Counted from the stretch's first letter, positions 37,628 through 46,692 are shown. The stretch is DNA of 64,000 nt from Clostridium carboxidivorans P7 (GCF_001038625.1 NZ_CP011803.1:2480001-2544000); one strand, 5' to 3'. Notes: generated by a model not told the origin, from the sequence alone. A program made the numbers and translations.

Positions 37628-37931
37628 TTGCAAGACAACCTTTTCAGAGGACAGAGAACAATTGACAGAGGACAGTGAAGGATGATTTTTCTTCGCTTCA
37701 CTGCGAAAAATCTTTAATTTTAAAAAAACTCACATTTTTTTGTTTTTAAAAAATGATTTCTAAACAAGCAAAGTTATCTGAAAATCATAGATTTTAGCTT
37801 CCTGCTAAAGCGATATTTTGCTTTAGCAAAACAAGCGTAAAAATAAATTAGTTTTCTGACATAAGGAGGAAAACTCACCTTCATTGTCCTCTGTCCTCTG
37901 TCAAATGTCCTCTGAAAAGTTGTGTCTGCAA
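37628..37931. repeat. 304-bp palindromic repeat (MITE-like)
   Basis: The outer arms TTGCAAGACAACCTTTTCAG..AGGACAGAG and their near-complement (ending CTCTGAAAAGTTGTGTCTGC) match over about 45 bases with small gaps. Both arms contain repeated GACAGAGGACAG units. Inside are further stems, such as CTAAAGC..GCTTTAG and GATTTTT..AAAAATC. No coding frame is present. A shorter relative sharing GAAGGATGATTTTT..AAAAATC lies at 39683-39756. The structure is that of a small nonautonomous mobile element. The rest of the interval 37932-38113 is empty. Confidence 0.65.
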
Positions 37932-38113
37932 GATTGATCTTGTAATCAATTATAATATTATTGGAAGCTAAACACTAGTATGCACTTTTTAGTTAGATAC
38001 TTACCATTTGGAAAGAAAAATCAGTGTTAAAAGGATATGAAAAATAAATCTAATAAGATTTCGTCAGTAATCTGTTGAACTTATTTTAAGGGATGTGCTA
38101 ATAAATTATGTTT

Positions 38114-38419
38114 TTATTCATTTTTCTCAATGATATAATCAAAATATAATTTATGAAATTCTGTAATCCTATACCTCTCCAGATCCATTAAAGCTTTTTT
38201 AATTTGTTTATCAAAATTATTTTCAACTAACCAAGTTAAAGAATCTCCGGTAAATACATGTTCACCATTTTTATATACATGGATATAATATTGACAATCA
38301 ATTAAGTCATCTATATCATTTGGTTCACACTGGAAGCAAACGCCTTCTGTAATTATCTCATATTTTCTTTTATTTATGTCTGTAGTATATGTCATATGAT
38401 ATTCTTTTACCTTTGTCAT
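38114..38419 (-). CDS. Small protein of unknown function, 101 residues
   Basis: I do not recognise this family. The start is taken as the ATG at 38419, with GAGGTG eight bases upstream; an upstream ATG overlaps that site. The sequence is acidic and cytoplasmic in character, beginning MTKVKEYHMTYTTDINKRKY, with an alternating strand pattern around ITEGVCFQCEPNDIDDLIDC and YIHVYKNGEHVFTGDSLTWL, then a helical C-terminus. The pattern could be a small alpha/beta domain. It is preceded by a repeat-rich region and is monocistronic. Confidence 0.55.
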   Translation of the reverse strand: MTKVKEYHMTYTTDINKRKYEIITEGVCFQCEPNDIDDLIDCQYYIHVYKNGEHVFTGDSLTWLVENNFDKQIKKALMDLERYRITEFHKLYFDYIIEKNE

Positions 38420-38599
38420 ATAAATACACCTCATTTTATTTAAATTTTACAAACATATTGTATTATTTACAGAATATTCTTGCTTTTTATATTGTTAAAA
38501 TCATATCACAGCTTTTTATGTTTGTCAATATAATCCTATTTTTCAATTTATATTTTATTTTGTGTAAAAGTTCATGTAAAAATGTATAAAATTGCAATA

Positions 38600-38635
38600 A
38601 ATAAGCTGATAAAGTACTTTTACCCATCAGCTTAT
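38600..38635 (-). terminator. Intrinsic terminator of the LysR gene
   Basis: AATAAGCTGAT and ATCAGCTTATT form an 11-bp perfect stem with a 14-base loop, followed on the minus strand by TTATTGC. It lies 32 bases after the LysR stop codon. Confidence 0.6.
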
Positions 38636-38667
38636 TATCTTTATTTTATCAAAATATACATTAAATA

Positions 38668-39567
38668 TCATGTAATTATATTTTGATTATTTTTACTTAA
38701 AAAGTAATTCATAAATATTTTCATAGTTTGATTTATTTTTGTGTCTTTTTTTACAATAAATCCTATATCCCAAACGGCAGTTGAAGTATTGATTGGAACA
38801 CAGCATAATTCATTATAGTTAGCCACGTTAGCCAAAGAATTCACAAAAACAAATACTCCTTTATTTAAAGCTACAAAATCATATGCTATTAATAAATCAA
38901 AAGCACATTTTGTATAAACATTAGGTTCAAAGCCTGCCTCTAAAAAATGCTCCATTATTAAGGATTGTATTCGAAAGGTTTCATCTAATAAAATAAGTTT
39001 TTCATTTCTTAAATCTATAAAACTTATGCTTTCTTTTTTAGCAATAGGATTATTTTTATTTACTACAGCTACAAAGTAATCCTTTTTTAAATGATAATAT
39101 GAGAAATCAATTGCATTTCTTGGATTTATAGTACATGCTATATCAAGATTTCCATTTAATACACTAGCTTCACATTCCATATCCTTATACTCATATATAA
39201 CAATATCTATCCCTAAACAATCTTTACTGAACTCAACTATTTCTTTAGTGCCTAGTGTACGTAAGGTTCCTGGTGCAAAGCCTACCTTTAATTTTCTCTT
39301 TTTCTTTTTTACCCTGTTGTAAATATCATCTTGAAAGATATTAAACTCTTCTATAAGCTTATCAGCTTTAGGATAAACATATTCAGCTAGTTCAGTTAAT
39401 TCAACGCCGCGAGAAGTTCTTTTAAAAAGCGAAGCGCCTAACTCCTTCTCCAAGTTGCTAATTATCCTGCTAAGTGCCTGCTGCGTTATAAAAAGTTCTT
39501 TAGCTGATTTAGTAAAATTTTTATCCTGACATACTTTTATAAAATATTTTAAAGAAGTTATATCCAT
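38668..39567 (-). CDS. LysR family transcriptional regulator
   Basis: A 299-residue LysR protein. The winged HTH is at residues 1-60 (MDITSLKYFIKVCQDKNFTK, then SAKELFITQQALSRIISNLE and LFKRTSRGVELTE). The C-terminal co-inducer domain (about 90-295) has the periplasmic-binding-protein-like fold, with LKVGFAPGTLRTLGTKEIVE and VAVVNKNNPIAKKESISFID. GGAGGT precedes the ATG. It lies 209 bases downstream of the alcohol dehydrogenase gene on the same strand and is the best candidate to control the enoate reductase/alcohol dehydrogenase operon. The effector is unknown. Confidence 0.9.
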   Translation of the reverse strand: MDITSLKYFIKVCQDKNFTKSAKELFITQQALSRIISNLEKELGASLFKRTSRGVELTELAEYVYPKADKLIEEFNIFQDDIYNRVKKKKRKLKVGFAPGTLRTLGTKEIVEFSKDCLGIDIVIYEYKDMECEASVLNGNLDIACTINPRNAIDFSYYHLKKDYFVAVVNKNNPIAKKESISFIDLRNEKLILLDETFRIQSLIMEHFLEAGFEPNVYTKCAFDLLIAYDFVALNKGVFVFVNSLANVANYNELCCVPINTSTAVWDIGFIVKKDTKINQTMKIFMNYFLSKNNQNIIT

Positions 39568-39682
39568 AATACCTCCAAAATGATTAAATTTTATATAGGA
39601 TAGTAATTTTATTATACATTTCTATCCTATATAAATAAAGATTTTATGTTATCACTACTATTTGCAAATCAAAGCTTCACAA

Positions 39683-39756
39683 GTTAATAATGAAGGATGA
39701 TTTTTTGTAGTGTAACGGAGAAAAATCCACATTAACTATTAACTCTTCATTATTAC
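39683..39756. repeat. Short inverted repeat related to the 304-bp palindrome
   Basis: GTTAATAATGAAGGATGATT and the complement of its counterpart (TTAACTCTTCATTATTAC) pair at the ends. GAAGGATGATTTTT...AAAAATC inside is shared with 37685-37715. It sits between the alcohol dehydrogenase and LysR genes and may act as a terminator for the former. Confidence 0.5.
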
Positions 39757-39776
39757 TTAGTAACTAAACATATTGC

Positions 39777-40922
39777 TTACTTATAATTATCATAAATATC
39801 TGCAAGAATCACTTGAATTTCTTCTTTAGTTAGTTGCTTTGGTACAAAATTATAACATGCATCAGTTAATACCATATCTGCTATACTTATTAAACCTTCT
39901 TTTGCTATTCCTTGTTCCTCTAAAGATTTAATACCTACTTTTTTAGCTAACTTACGTATTTCTGCTGCTACTATTTCACCAATTTCTAAATCTGTTTCTT
40001 TTCCATTAAAGCTGATACCCATAGCTTCTCCAACAACTTTAACTTTATCTGCTTTAATTCCTGAAACATATTTCATAACTTCTGGTAATCCAAGTGCACA
40101 TACCGCTCCATGAGGAATATGAAATTTAGCACCAACTGAATGAGCAATAGCATGTCCTAAATGTACTAAGGAATCATTAAAAGCTAATCCTGCAAAATTA
40201 CTTGCTAACAATAGATTTTCTCTTGCTTCAATATTTTTACCATCCTTCATAGCTGTTTCAAGAGAAGCAAATACTTTCTTTATAGCATCTGATGCTAAAA
40301 GTTCTGACTTAGGATTAGGGTATTGTGCTGTGATTGATTCTGCTGCATGTGAAATTGTATCCATACCAGTGTTGGCTGTTACATCTGCAGGAACAGATGT
40401 AGTTATTTCTGGATCTAGTATACCTAAAGTAGAATTACAAATAACAGAATTTTTAGCATTATTGATTGTATCTGTTATTACTCCAATAGATGTACTTTCA
40501 CTTCCTGTTCCAGCTGTTGTAACTACCATTATTACAGGAACTCCCGGAGTATAAAAAGGATTTCCAAAATATTGATTTACAGGTGCTGGATTATTAATTA
40601 ATACATTTATACCTTTAGCTGCATCCATTGGACTTCCTCCACCAATGGCAACTATACCATTTATTTTTTCTGTTTTAGCAATTTCTCCACCCTCATTTAT
40701 AATATAATCTGGTGGATCAGCAATTACTTTTTTAAATTCCACTATTTCTATACCTGCATTTGTTAAGCTTTCTTTTGCTTTAGAATATCCATCTAATTTT
40801 GCAACAGTTTCATCTGATACTATCATTACTTTTGTACAACCTAATTTTTTTGTTTCTTCACCTAATAAACTAATTGTTCCTGCTCCACAAATAATTGGAC
40901 ATGTTTGTGCGTATCTTCCCAT
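39777..40922 (-). CDS. Iron-containing alcohol dehydrogenase
   Basis: A 381-residue family III alcohol dehydrogenase. The NAD(P) site is GIVAIGGGSPMDAAKGI (the GGGS motif), followed by VTTAGTGSEST. The metal ligands are the Asp in TGMDTISHAAE and the histidines in LVHLGHAIAHSVGAKFHIPH and GAVCALG. Relatives include 1,3-propanediol, lactaldehyde (FucO) and butanol dehydrogenases. The gene follows the enoate reductase with only 26 bases between them, so the two form an operon that would reduce an unsaturated substrate and then an aldehyde. TGGAGGAG precedes the ATG. Substrate specificity is not readable. Confidence 0.9.
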   Translation of the reverse strand: MGRYAQTCPIICGAGTISLLGEETKKLGCTKVMIVSDETVAKLDGYSKAKESLTNAGIEIVEFKKVIADPPDYIINEGGEIAKTEKINGIVAIGGGSPMDAAKGINVLINNPAPVNQYFGNPFYTPGVPVIMVVTTAGTGSESTSIGVITDTINNAKNSVICNSTLGILDPEITTSVPADVTANTGMDTISHAAESITAQYPNPKSELLASDAIKKVFASLETAMKDGKNIEARENLLLASNFAGLAFNDSLVHLGHAIAHSVGAKFHIPHGAVCALGLPEVMKYVSGIKADKVKVVGEAMGISFNGKETDLEIGEIVAAEIRKLAKKVGIKSLEEQGIAKEGLISIADMVLTDACYNFVPKQLTKEEIQVILADIYDNYK

Positions 40923-40948
40923 AATATTACTCCTCCATTTGTTTATTT

Positions 40949-42916
40949 TTATAGATTGTATGCATTTACAAAACCAGTTTCCATTGCATTTCTAATTTTA
41001 CCTGGCTTGCATGCATCACCTAATATTTTAACTATGTCAAAATTAGCATTAACATCTTCTAATAACTCAGCATTAGGTCTAGTTCCTAAAGAAACTACTA
41101 TATTATCAAAGGAATAATCCTTAATTTCATTACTTTCCATAAGTTCAAAGGTTGCTTTTCCATTTTCAATTTTAATCAATTTGTGCTTAGGATAAAGCTT
41201 TACACCATACTGTGAAACTCTGCCCATTATATCAATTAGGTTTTGGAAAAATAATCCCGGTCCTATATTATCAGCCATTTCAAATACAGTAACTTCATTA
41301 CCCATTTCAGCTAATAATTCTGATGTTTCAAGTCCTGTCATACCAGATCCTACTACACCAATCTTCTTTCCTTTTAATTTAACTTTTCCACTTAATATAT
41401 CTACAGTTGATAAAACTTCTTTTCCATCAATACCTGATATAGATTTTGGCATTATTGGGTTTGAACCTTGAGCAACAAATACTGCATAAGGATTTAATTT
41501 CTTTAAATCAGCTATGGTAGGAGTTGTATTCAATCTTATCTCTATTCCTAATTTTTCAGCCTGTATTCTTAAATAATCTATAAGCCAAGTTATTTTTTCT
41601 TTCTTTGGAGGCTTATTTGCAAATTCTAATTGTCCCCCTATTTTATCTGATTTTTCAAATACTACAGGTTTAAATTTTCTCATTGCAAGAACTCTTGCTG
41701 CTTCTAAACCTGATGGACCTGCACCTATTATAGCTACAACTCTTCCGTTTCCATCTTCTCTAAAATTGCTGTAATCTAATTCTCTACCACTTTGAATGTT
41801 AATACCACACTGACAAGGTGATTGAGTAATATCTGCAGACATTAGTGTTTCCATACAATGAAGACAGGATATACATTTTCTGCATTCATCTGCTCTTCCT
41901 TCTTTAGCCTTAATTGACCATTCTGAATCACTTAGATGTTGTCTTGCAGATCCAGCAAAATCTACTTTTCCTTCTGCTATAATACGATCTGCATACTCTG
42001 GTTCTCTAATAACTGATACCCCAATTACAGGAATACTAACTGCTTTTTTTATGGTTTCAGGTAAATATATTTTCCAACCTTGATCAAAGGAAGTAGGTTC
42101 CCATGCTGTATTCATAGTTTCATAGGTACCTGAACTAACATCTATTGCATCTACCCCTAATTTTTCTAAGTGCTGTGCTATCTTAACACCATCTTCAAGA
42201 TGTAAACCTTCTTCTGGAAGACCTATCTTTTCATAAAATTCATCAACTGATAATCTTACAATTAGTGAAAAATCCTTTCCACATCTTTCTCTTATTCCAA
42301 TTATTATTTCATCTAGAAATCTTAATCTATTTTCAAAGCTTCCACCATATTTATCATTTCTATGGTTTGTATGTGGACTTAAAAATTGATTTACCAAGTA
42401 TCCATGTGCTCCATGTACTTCAACTCCATCTATTCCAGCCTTTTGAACTCTTACTGCTGCAGCTACAAAGTTTCCAACCATTTCTTCAACTTCTTTTGTT
42501 GTCATCGCTACTGTTTCCTGATGTACACATTGACATTCAATTGCACTTGGTGCAAGCATTGGCAAGTTTCCATTGATGATACTTATACCTTGTCTTCCTG
42601 GATGATATAGTTGAATTACTATTTTACTATTATACTTATGAATCTCATCTGCTAATTTTTTTAATCCAGGTATATGTTTGTCATGAGCTGCAGACATTTG
42701 CTTACAATTCCCTCTACCTCTGGATTCTTCAACCATTGTAACCTCTGTAAATATAACCCCTACTCCACCTTTTGCTCTTGCAGCATAAAAGGCAACGGTT
42801 TCATCTGACATAGAACCATCTTCATTGCCCAAATGAATTCCCATAGGTGTCATCACAATCCTGTTTTCTGTTTCCATAGAACCTATTTTTCCTTTTGAAA
42901 ATAAATTATCAAACAT
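40949..42916 (-). CDS. Old-yellow-enzyme type iron-sulfur flavoenzyme (2-enoate / 2,4-dienoyl-CoA reductase-like)
   Basis: A 655-residue enzyme. An N-terminal FMN TIM barrel (1-about 340) has MFDNLFSKGKIGSMETENRI, GVEVHGAHGYLVNQFLSPHT and NRLRFLDEI. A [4Fe-4S] site is formed by CRKCISCLHC plus CQCG (about 345-375). A C-terminal FAD/NAD domain has VVAIIGAGPSGLEAARVLAM and GKKIGVVGSGMTGLETSELL. This is the layout of clostridial 2-enoate reductase and FadH, which reduce activated C=C bonds with NADH. The start is the ATG at 42916 with AGGAGG upstream; 62 further upstream codons are not typical of the family. It is first in an operon with the alcohol dehydrogenase. Confidence 0.88.
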   Translation of the reverse strand: MFDNLFSKGKIGSMETENRIVMTPMGIHLGNEDGSMSDETVAFYAARAKGGVGVIFTEVTMVEESRGRGNCKQMSAAHDKHIPGLKKLADEIHKYNSKIVIQLYHPGRQGISIINGNLPMLAPSAIECQCVHQETVAMTTKEVEEMVGNFVAAAVRVQKAGIDGVEVHGAHGYLVNQFLSPHTNHRNDKYGGSFENRLRFLDEIIIGIRERCGKDFSLIVRLSVDEFYEKIGLPEEGLHLEDGVKIAQHLEKLGVDAIDVSSGTYETMNTAWEPTSFDQGWKIYLPETIKKAVSIPVIGVSVIREPEYADRIIAEGKVDFAGSARQHLSDSEWSIKAKEGRADECRKCISCLHCMETLMSADITQSPCQCGINIQSGRELDYSNFREDGNGRVVAIIGAGPSGLEAARVLAMRKFKPVVFEKSDKIGGQLEFANKPPKKEKITWLIDYLRIQAEKLGIEIRLNTTPTIADLKKLNPYAVFVAQGSNPIMPKSISGIDGKEVLSTVDILSGKVKLKGKKIGVVGSGMTGLETSELLAEMGNEVTVFEMADNIGPGLFFQNLIDIMGRVSQYGVKLYPKHKLIKIENGKATFELMESNEIKDYSFDNIVVSLGTRPNAELLEDVNANFDIVKILGDACKPGKIRNAMETGFVNAYNL

Positions 42917-43161
42917 ATAAATTCCTCCTACTACACAAATTAAAATATTCTGATTACTTTCACTTCTTGTTAACATTTTAACAGCTGTCCTTATATTTAT
43001 AAAACGCCTATTCATTGTAGGAGCCACAATAAAAATTGATGAAGGAATTAATAATTTAATTATTGGAATATGTATACAAGTATCTATAAAATATATAAAC
43101 AAGTACGTTAATTCTTATTGAACCACTGTGTACTAAACAGTATACACAGTAATATGAGAAT

Positions 43162-43186
43162 AGCTGAATAAAATAATTATTCAGCT
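43162..43186 (-). terminator. Terminator of the EmrB-type exporter
   Basis: AGCTGAATAA and TTATTCAGCT form a 10-bp stem with a 5-base loop, 10 bases after the exporter stop codon. The remaining interval up to the enoate reductase start has no gene. Confidence 0.55.
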
Positions 43187-43196
43187 TCTACTCAAT

Positions 43197-44879
43197 TTAG
43201 CTTGCTGAAGCATTATCTGTGCTTTCAACAAACTGTCTATTTTTTAATTCATTTTTTCTCTTCTTATCACTGAATAATGCAAAAAGTATACCTGGTAAAA
43301 GAATCACAGCGCTCACTTTAAATGTAAAACTAAAAGATTTAACGGTATAGGTCAAAAAGGTATCTTGGATATAAGGTACTATTTTCTTTGTTTCTTTCTT
43401 TTGAGCTTCAAAACTTTCTTTGATGCTATCTTTATAAATCGCTGAAGATGAGTCTAACACAGCAGCTTCTTTTTCATCAATTGTGTTTAATATTTCTGAT
43501 AGACTAACATTTTTAGCACTACCTGCTTTAACAGAAGAAATCATGTTCAGCTTGGTTTTATTATCAAATACAGTGTCATTTTGTATTGTTTGTACAGCAG
43601 AGTCTTTAGCATAAGACATCTGGGTAGTCATATTTGATGTAAATATAGTTAAAAACAAGGCAACCCCAAGTACAGTTCCAAGTGTTCTTGTCATGTTATT
43701 TATTCCAGAAGCTATTCCTATTTTATCTACAGGAACATTAGCCACTATAGAACCTATTATTGTTGCCATACTTAAGCCCGTACCAGAACCAGCAACAATT
43801 AATCTTAAAATAATATCTATATTTGAAGAATTCTGAGTAAGAGAACTATTTAAGTAGCAAGAGGTAGAAAGTAAAAGAATACCCAATGCACTAGTAACTC
43901 TGCTGCCTAATTTTTTTGTCAAAATAGTAGCTAATAATGAAAAAAACATTGAAGTTAAGGACATAGTTGAAATGATAAGTCCTGCTGACAGTTGTTCTAA
44001 TCCTTTAACCTGAATTAGGAAAAAAGATAGCAAATAAGTACCAGACATCATACCAAGTCCCAGTAAGAATAGAGCAATGGAACCATTCGTAAATGGTGAA
44101 GATTTAAATAAGCTAAGTGGAACCATGGGCTCCTTAACTTTTAGTTCAATAATAATAAATAGTATAAGGGCTATAGCAGAAACTGCAAACAAGGAAAGGA
44201 TAAAGCTTGAGGTCCAGCCTTTTTCAGTAGCCTTCATTAATGCGAAAGTTAAACAAAACATAGCAATTGAAATTGTTATAATTCCCCCAAAGTCTATACT
44301 TTTACTTGCAGTTGGGTCATATGATTCCTTTATGAATTTCATAGTTAATAGTATACAAATGCAACCTATAGGTACATTAATAAAGAAAATATATCTCCAA
44401 TTAAAAAATTGAGTTACTATCCCCCCAATGGATGGTCCACTTGCAGCAGCAAGACCAGAAAAAGCTCCCCAAAGTGCCATAATATTTCTTCTCTTTTCTG
44501 GTGGGAATATTTCAAGAGAAAGAGGCGCTGAAATAGTCACAACAAAAGCTGCAGCTAGCCCTTGAATTGTTCTAAATAATATAAGTGCTTGAAGTGAATT
44601 TGAAATACCACATAGTAGTGAAGATATAGTAAATAAAAATACTCCTGCAATAAACAGTTTTTTTCTGCCAAATTGATCCGCTAACCTCGAAACAGTTACT
44701 AGAATAACTGCAGTAGCTAGATTATAGGAATTTACTACCCAAGAAATATGATCCATAGTAGTATTAAAGTATTCAGCCATTTTAGGCAAAGTGATATTTA
44801 CTACAGTTGTATCTAACAATGCCATAAAAAACCCTAAAATAATAGCTAGAAAAGAAATGATTTGATGTTTTTTGTTCAT
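43197..44879 (-). CDS. MFS drug exporter, DHA2 (EmrB/QacA) family, 14 membrane segments
   Basis: A 560-residue major facilitator. Motif D1 is LLDTTVVNITLPKM (residues 21-34), motif A is SRLADQFGRKK (64-74) and motif C is seen in GLAAASGPSIGGIV. The length and number of hydrophobic segments fit the 14-TM DHA2 family of proton-driven multidrug exporters. A soluble loop of about 90 residues precedes the last membrane segment (about 430-520). TTAGGAGG precedes the ATG. An inverted repeat at 44924-44946 in the promoter region matches that upstream of the PadR gene next door, so PadR is the likely repressor. Confidence 0.9.
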   Translation of the reverse strand: MNKKHQIISFLAIILGFFMALLDTTVVNITLPKMAEYFNTTMDHISWVVNSYNLATAVILVTVSRLADQFGRKKLFIAGVFLFTISSLLCGISNSLQALILFRTIQGLAAAFVVTISAPLSLEIFPPEKRRNIMALWGAFSGLAAASGPSIGGIVTQFFNWRYIFFINVPIGCICILLTMKFIKESYDPTASKSIDFGGIITISIAMFCLTFALMKATEKGWTSSFILSLFAVSAIALILFIIIELKVKEPMVPLSLFKSSPFTNGSIALFLLGLGMMSGTYLLSFFLIQVKGLEQLSAGLIISTMSLTSMFFSLLATILTKKLGSRVTSALGILLLSTSCYLNSSLTQNSSNIDIILRLIVAGSGTGLSMATIIGSIVANVPVDKIGIASGINNMTRTLGTVLGVALFLTIFTSNMTTQMSYAKDSAVQTIQNDTVFDNKTKLNMISSVKAGSAKNVSLSEILNTIDEKEAAVLDSSSAIYKDSIKESFEAQKKETKKIVPYIQDTFLTYTVKSFSFTFKVSAVILLPGILFALFSDKKRKNELKNRQFVESTDNASAS

Positions 44880-44923
44880 AATACAAACCTCCTAAATAGT
44901 ACAAAATATATTAGTGTATAATA

Positions 44924-44946
44924 AACTACTATAAGTTATAGTAGTT
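44924..44946. promoter_or_regulatory. PadR-type operator upstream of the exporter
   Basis: AACTACTATAA and TTATAGTAGTT form a perfect 11-bp inverted repeat with a 1-base centre. The core ACTACTATA/TATAGTAGT recurs upstream of the PadR gene at 45546-45572. Confidence 0.75.
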
Positions 44947-44998
44947 GGGCGAAAAAAATGTCTCTCAATATAAAGACTTATTTAGAGACATTAAATTA

Positions 44999-45526
44999 TT
45001 AATTATAATAATCAAAAACTTTTTCAGCCCATTTTTCTAAAATGGTATAGAATTCGTTATATAGATCTAATATAAGAACTTCAGAACCAGATTTTTCATT
45101 GTGCTGTTTTGTGTAATTATAAATTGGCTCCACATATGCCCTACGTTCTGCCGCCTTATCTTTGAAGTTTTTAAGGTATTCTTTCCTTTTTTCTTCTGGT
45201 AAATTTTCTATATTGACTAAAAATGCATTAAAATCCAAATAAAGATTTCCTATATGCTTTGAACTTTCTTCCATTAATTCATTGAAATATGCATTTCCTT
45301 TTTCATTCAGTGAATATAATGTTTTTTCGGGCATTTCACCTTCTTTAACAGTTCTTGAATTTAAATATCCATTTTCACATAATTTAATTATATTTTTATA
45401 AATTGACGGGTTACTGATTTTTAGCCACTTAGTAAGATTCCAGACATCAAATTCTTTAACCATTTCATAGGCACTTTTCTCTTTGTTCTTCAAATAGCCA
45501 AGTATTATTAAATTTATTGAAGACAA
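44999..45526 (-). CDS. PadR family transcriptional regulator
   Basis: A regulator of about 176 residues. The N-terminal winged helix has INLIILGYLKNKEKSAYEMV, a WLKISNPSIYKNIIKLCENG recognition region and EKTLYSLNEKG (beta wing). A C-terminal helical dimerisation domain follows (Vir-C-like, about 95-176). The start is uncertain: a TTG at 45526 follows GGTGGTG, whereas the ATG at 45541 has no upstream site. PadR proteins repress detoxification and efflux genes and release DNA on binding drugs or phenolics. The exporter starts 119 bases downstream, and shared operators suggest PadR represses both. Confidence 0.85.
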   Translation of the reverse strand: MSSINLIILGYLKNKEKSAYEMVKEFDVWNLTKWLKISNPSIYKNIIKLCENGYLNSRTVKEGEMPEKTLYSLNEKGNAYFNELMEESSKHIGNLYLDFNAFLVNIENLPEEKRKEYLKNFKDKAAERRAYVEPIYNYTKQHNEKSGSEVLILDLYNEFYTILEKWAEKVFDYYN

Positions 45527-45545
45527 TTTAATCACCACCATTTAT

Positions 45546-45572
45546 TATACTACTATAAAGTATAGTAGTATA
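45546..45572. promoter_or_regulatory. PadR autoregulatory operator
   Basis: TATACTACTATA and TATAGTAGTATA form a perfect 12-bp inverted repeat with a 3-base centre, 20 bases upstream of the PadR start. The half-site ACTACTATA is identical to that in the exporter promoter. Confidence 0.75.
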
Positions 45573-45685
45573 TGATATATTTGTCAACATAGAATTTGGT
45601 AAAACTATTTTCTTTTGTTAATTGTAAAGTAACTTAATAAAGTTTAAAGAATAAATATTGTAAATCTACCTAGCCCCTAAAGCAT

Positions 45686-46189
45686 TTAAACTATAAAATA
45701 CTCATTGTTTACATCATCTTCCTTATATTTTACAAACCCACATTTTTGCAGCACTTTTTCAGATGCAAAATTATCTTTTTCAGTTAAAGCTATAATTCTT
45801 GAAATGCCTTGCTCTCTTAATGCCCATTTAGAAATTATCCCTACTGCTTCTGTCATATATCCATTACATCTATATTTTTCATTAATACCATAGCCAATTT
45901 CAACAGCACCGCTTTCATCAGCCTGTCCCATAAAGCAGGCACTTCCTATAGAAACATTCTCTTTCTTCAATATTATTTGCCAATTTGTATACCATAGATA
46001 ATTTTCCTTATGTTTTTCGGCTTCTTTATAAAGCCACTCCATTGCCTTTTGAGTATGATCATCTAAAATTTCATATGAATTATTTAACCCCAATACATTC
46101 TCCATTTTATCCATACCCTTTAACATCAAATTAAATTGTTCCAAATTTAGCGGTATTATAGTTAGTCTTTTAGTTTCCAATTTCATCAT
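45686..46189 (-). CDS. GNAT family N-acetyltransferase (RimJ/RimL type)
   Basis: A 167-residue single-domain acetyltransferase. It starts MKLETKRLTIIPLNLEQF after two adjacent ATG codons with AAGGAGAAAG upstream. GAVEIGYGINEKYRCNGYMT is the acetyl-CoA loop region (R-C-N-G-Y in place of R-G-x-G-x), and NFASEKVLQKCGF is the C-terminal motif. RimJ/RimL-type proteins acetylate protein N-termini or small amines and antibiotics. The acceptor is unknown. Monocistronic. Confidence 0.82.
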   Translation of the reverse strand: MMKLETKRLTIIPLNLEQFNLMLKGMDKMENVLGLNNSYEILDDHTQKAMEWLYKEAEKHKENYLWYTNWQIILKKENVSIGSACFMGQADESGAVEIGYGINEKYRCNGYMTEAVGIISKWALREQGISRIIALTEKDNFASEKVLQKCGFVKYKEDDVNNEYFIV

Positions 46190-46279
46190 TAAACCTTTCT
46201 CCTTAATATCAATATTTTAACTATGAAAATTATACTATTTATATTTGCATTAAATAACCGCCAAAACCTTTCATAATTA

Positions 46280-46321
46280 AAAATTCGCCATAAAGCATTT
46301 TCCTGCTAAATGACGAATTTT
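46280..46321 (-). terminator. Terminator of the CD3324-type gene
   Basis: AAAATTCGCCATAAAGCA and TGCTAAATGACGAATTTT form a long stem with two small mismatches around a 6-base loop, ending at the stop codon of the gene at 46324. Confidence 0.6.
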
Positions 46322-46323
46322 AA

Positions 46324-46602
46324 TTAATCTATTTTCAATTTGACCTTTGATAATATTTTTTCTATACTTTTAGGACACAAGTAATACATTTCAGAAAGAG
46401 AGTCTATAGATACTCCTTTTTTATATTCATTATAAATTTCTAAGTTTCTATTGGAATTCTCATCTCTGCTTCCTGTCAATTCTCCCCATGCTTTCTTATT
46501 ACATTGTTTTCTTGGTATATAAACATATTCACCATCAATATAATCCTGAATTGCAGATATAAGTTCTGCTGGTAATATATCTAATGCTCTTTTATAGCCC
46601 AA
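46324..46602 (-). CDS. CD3324 family small HTH protein
   Basis: A 92-residue protein matching the small clostridial CD3324 family. It begins GYKRALDILPAELISAIQDY, then IDGEYVYIPRKQCNKKAWGE, and ends with a helix-turn-helix-like segment, YNEYKKGVSIDSLSEMYYLC followed by PKSIEKILSKVK. The fold resembles the Mor-type transcription activators of phage Mu, so it probably binds DNA, but targets are unknown. Translation starts at a TTG after AGGAGGAG. It is monocistronic with its own terminator. Confidence 0.75.
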   Translation of the reverse strand: MGYKRALDILPAELISAIQDYIDGEYVYIPRKQCNKKAWGELTGSRDENSNRNLEIYNEYKKGVSIDSLSEMYYLCPKSIEKILSKVKLKID

Positions 46603-46641
46603 CTCTGTGCTCCTCCTAATTTAAAACTTATTTTAGGATTT

Positions 46642-46692
46642 GCAAAGGCTATTTATATTACTAATTTGTAATGTATATACAATAGCCTTTGC
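46642..46692. repeat. Inverted repeat upstream of the CD3324-type gene
   Basis: GCAAAGGCTATT and AATAGCCTTTGC are perfect 12-bp arms separated by 27 bases that themselves contain ATTAC..GTAAT. It could be a terminator for the acetyltransferase at 46854 or an operator for the CD3324-type gene. Confidence 0.55.

Noticed and set aside
37637..37920. Repeated GACAGAGGACAG units considered as a possible CRISPR array
   Set aside because: The units are 12 bases long, lack regular spacers and form the arms of one palindrome; no cas genes are in the window.
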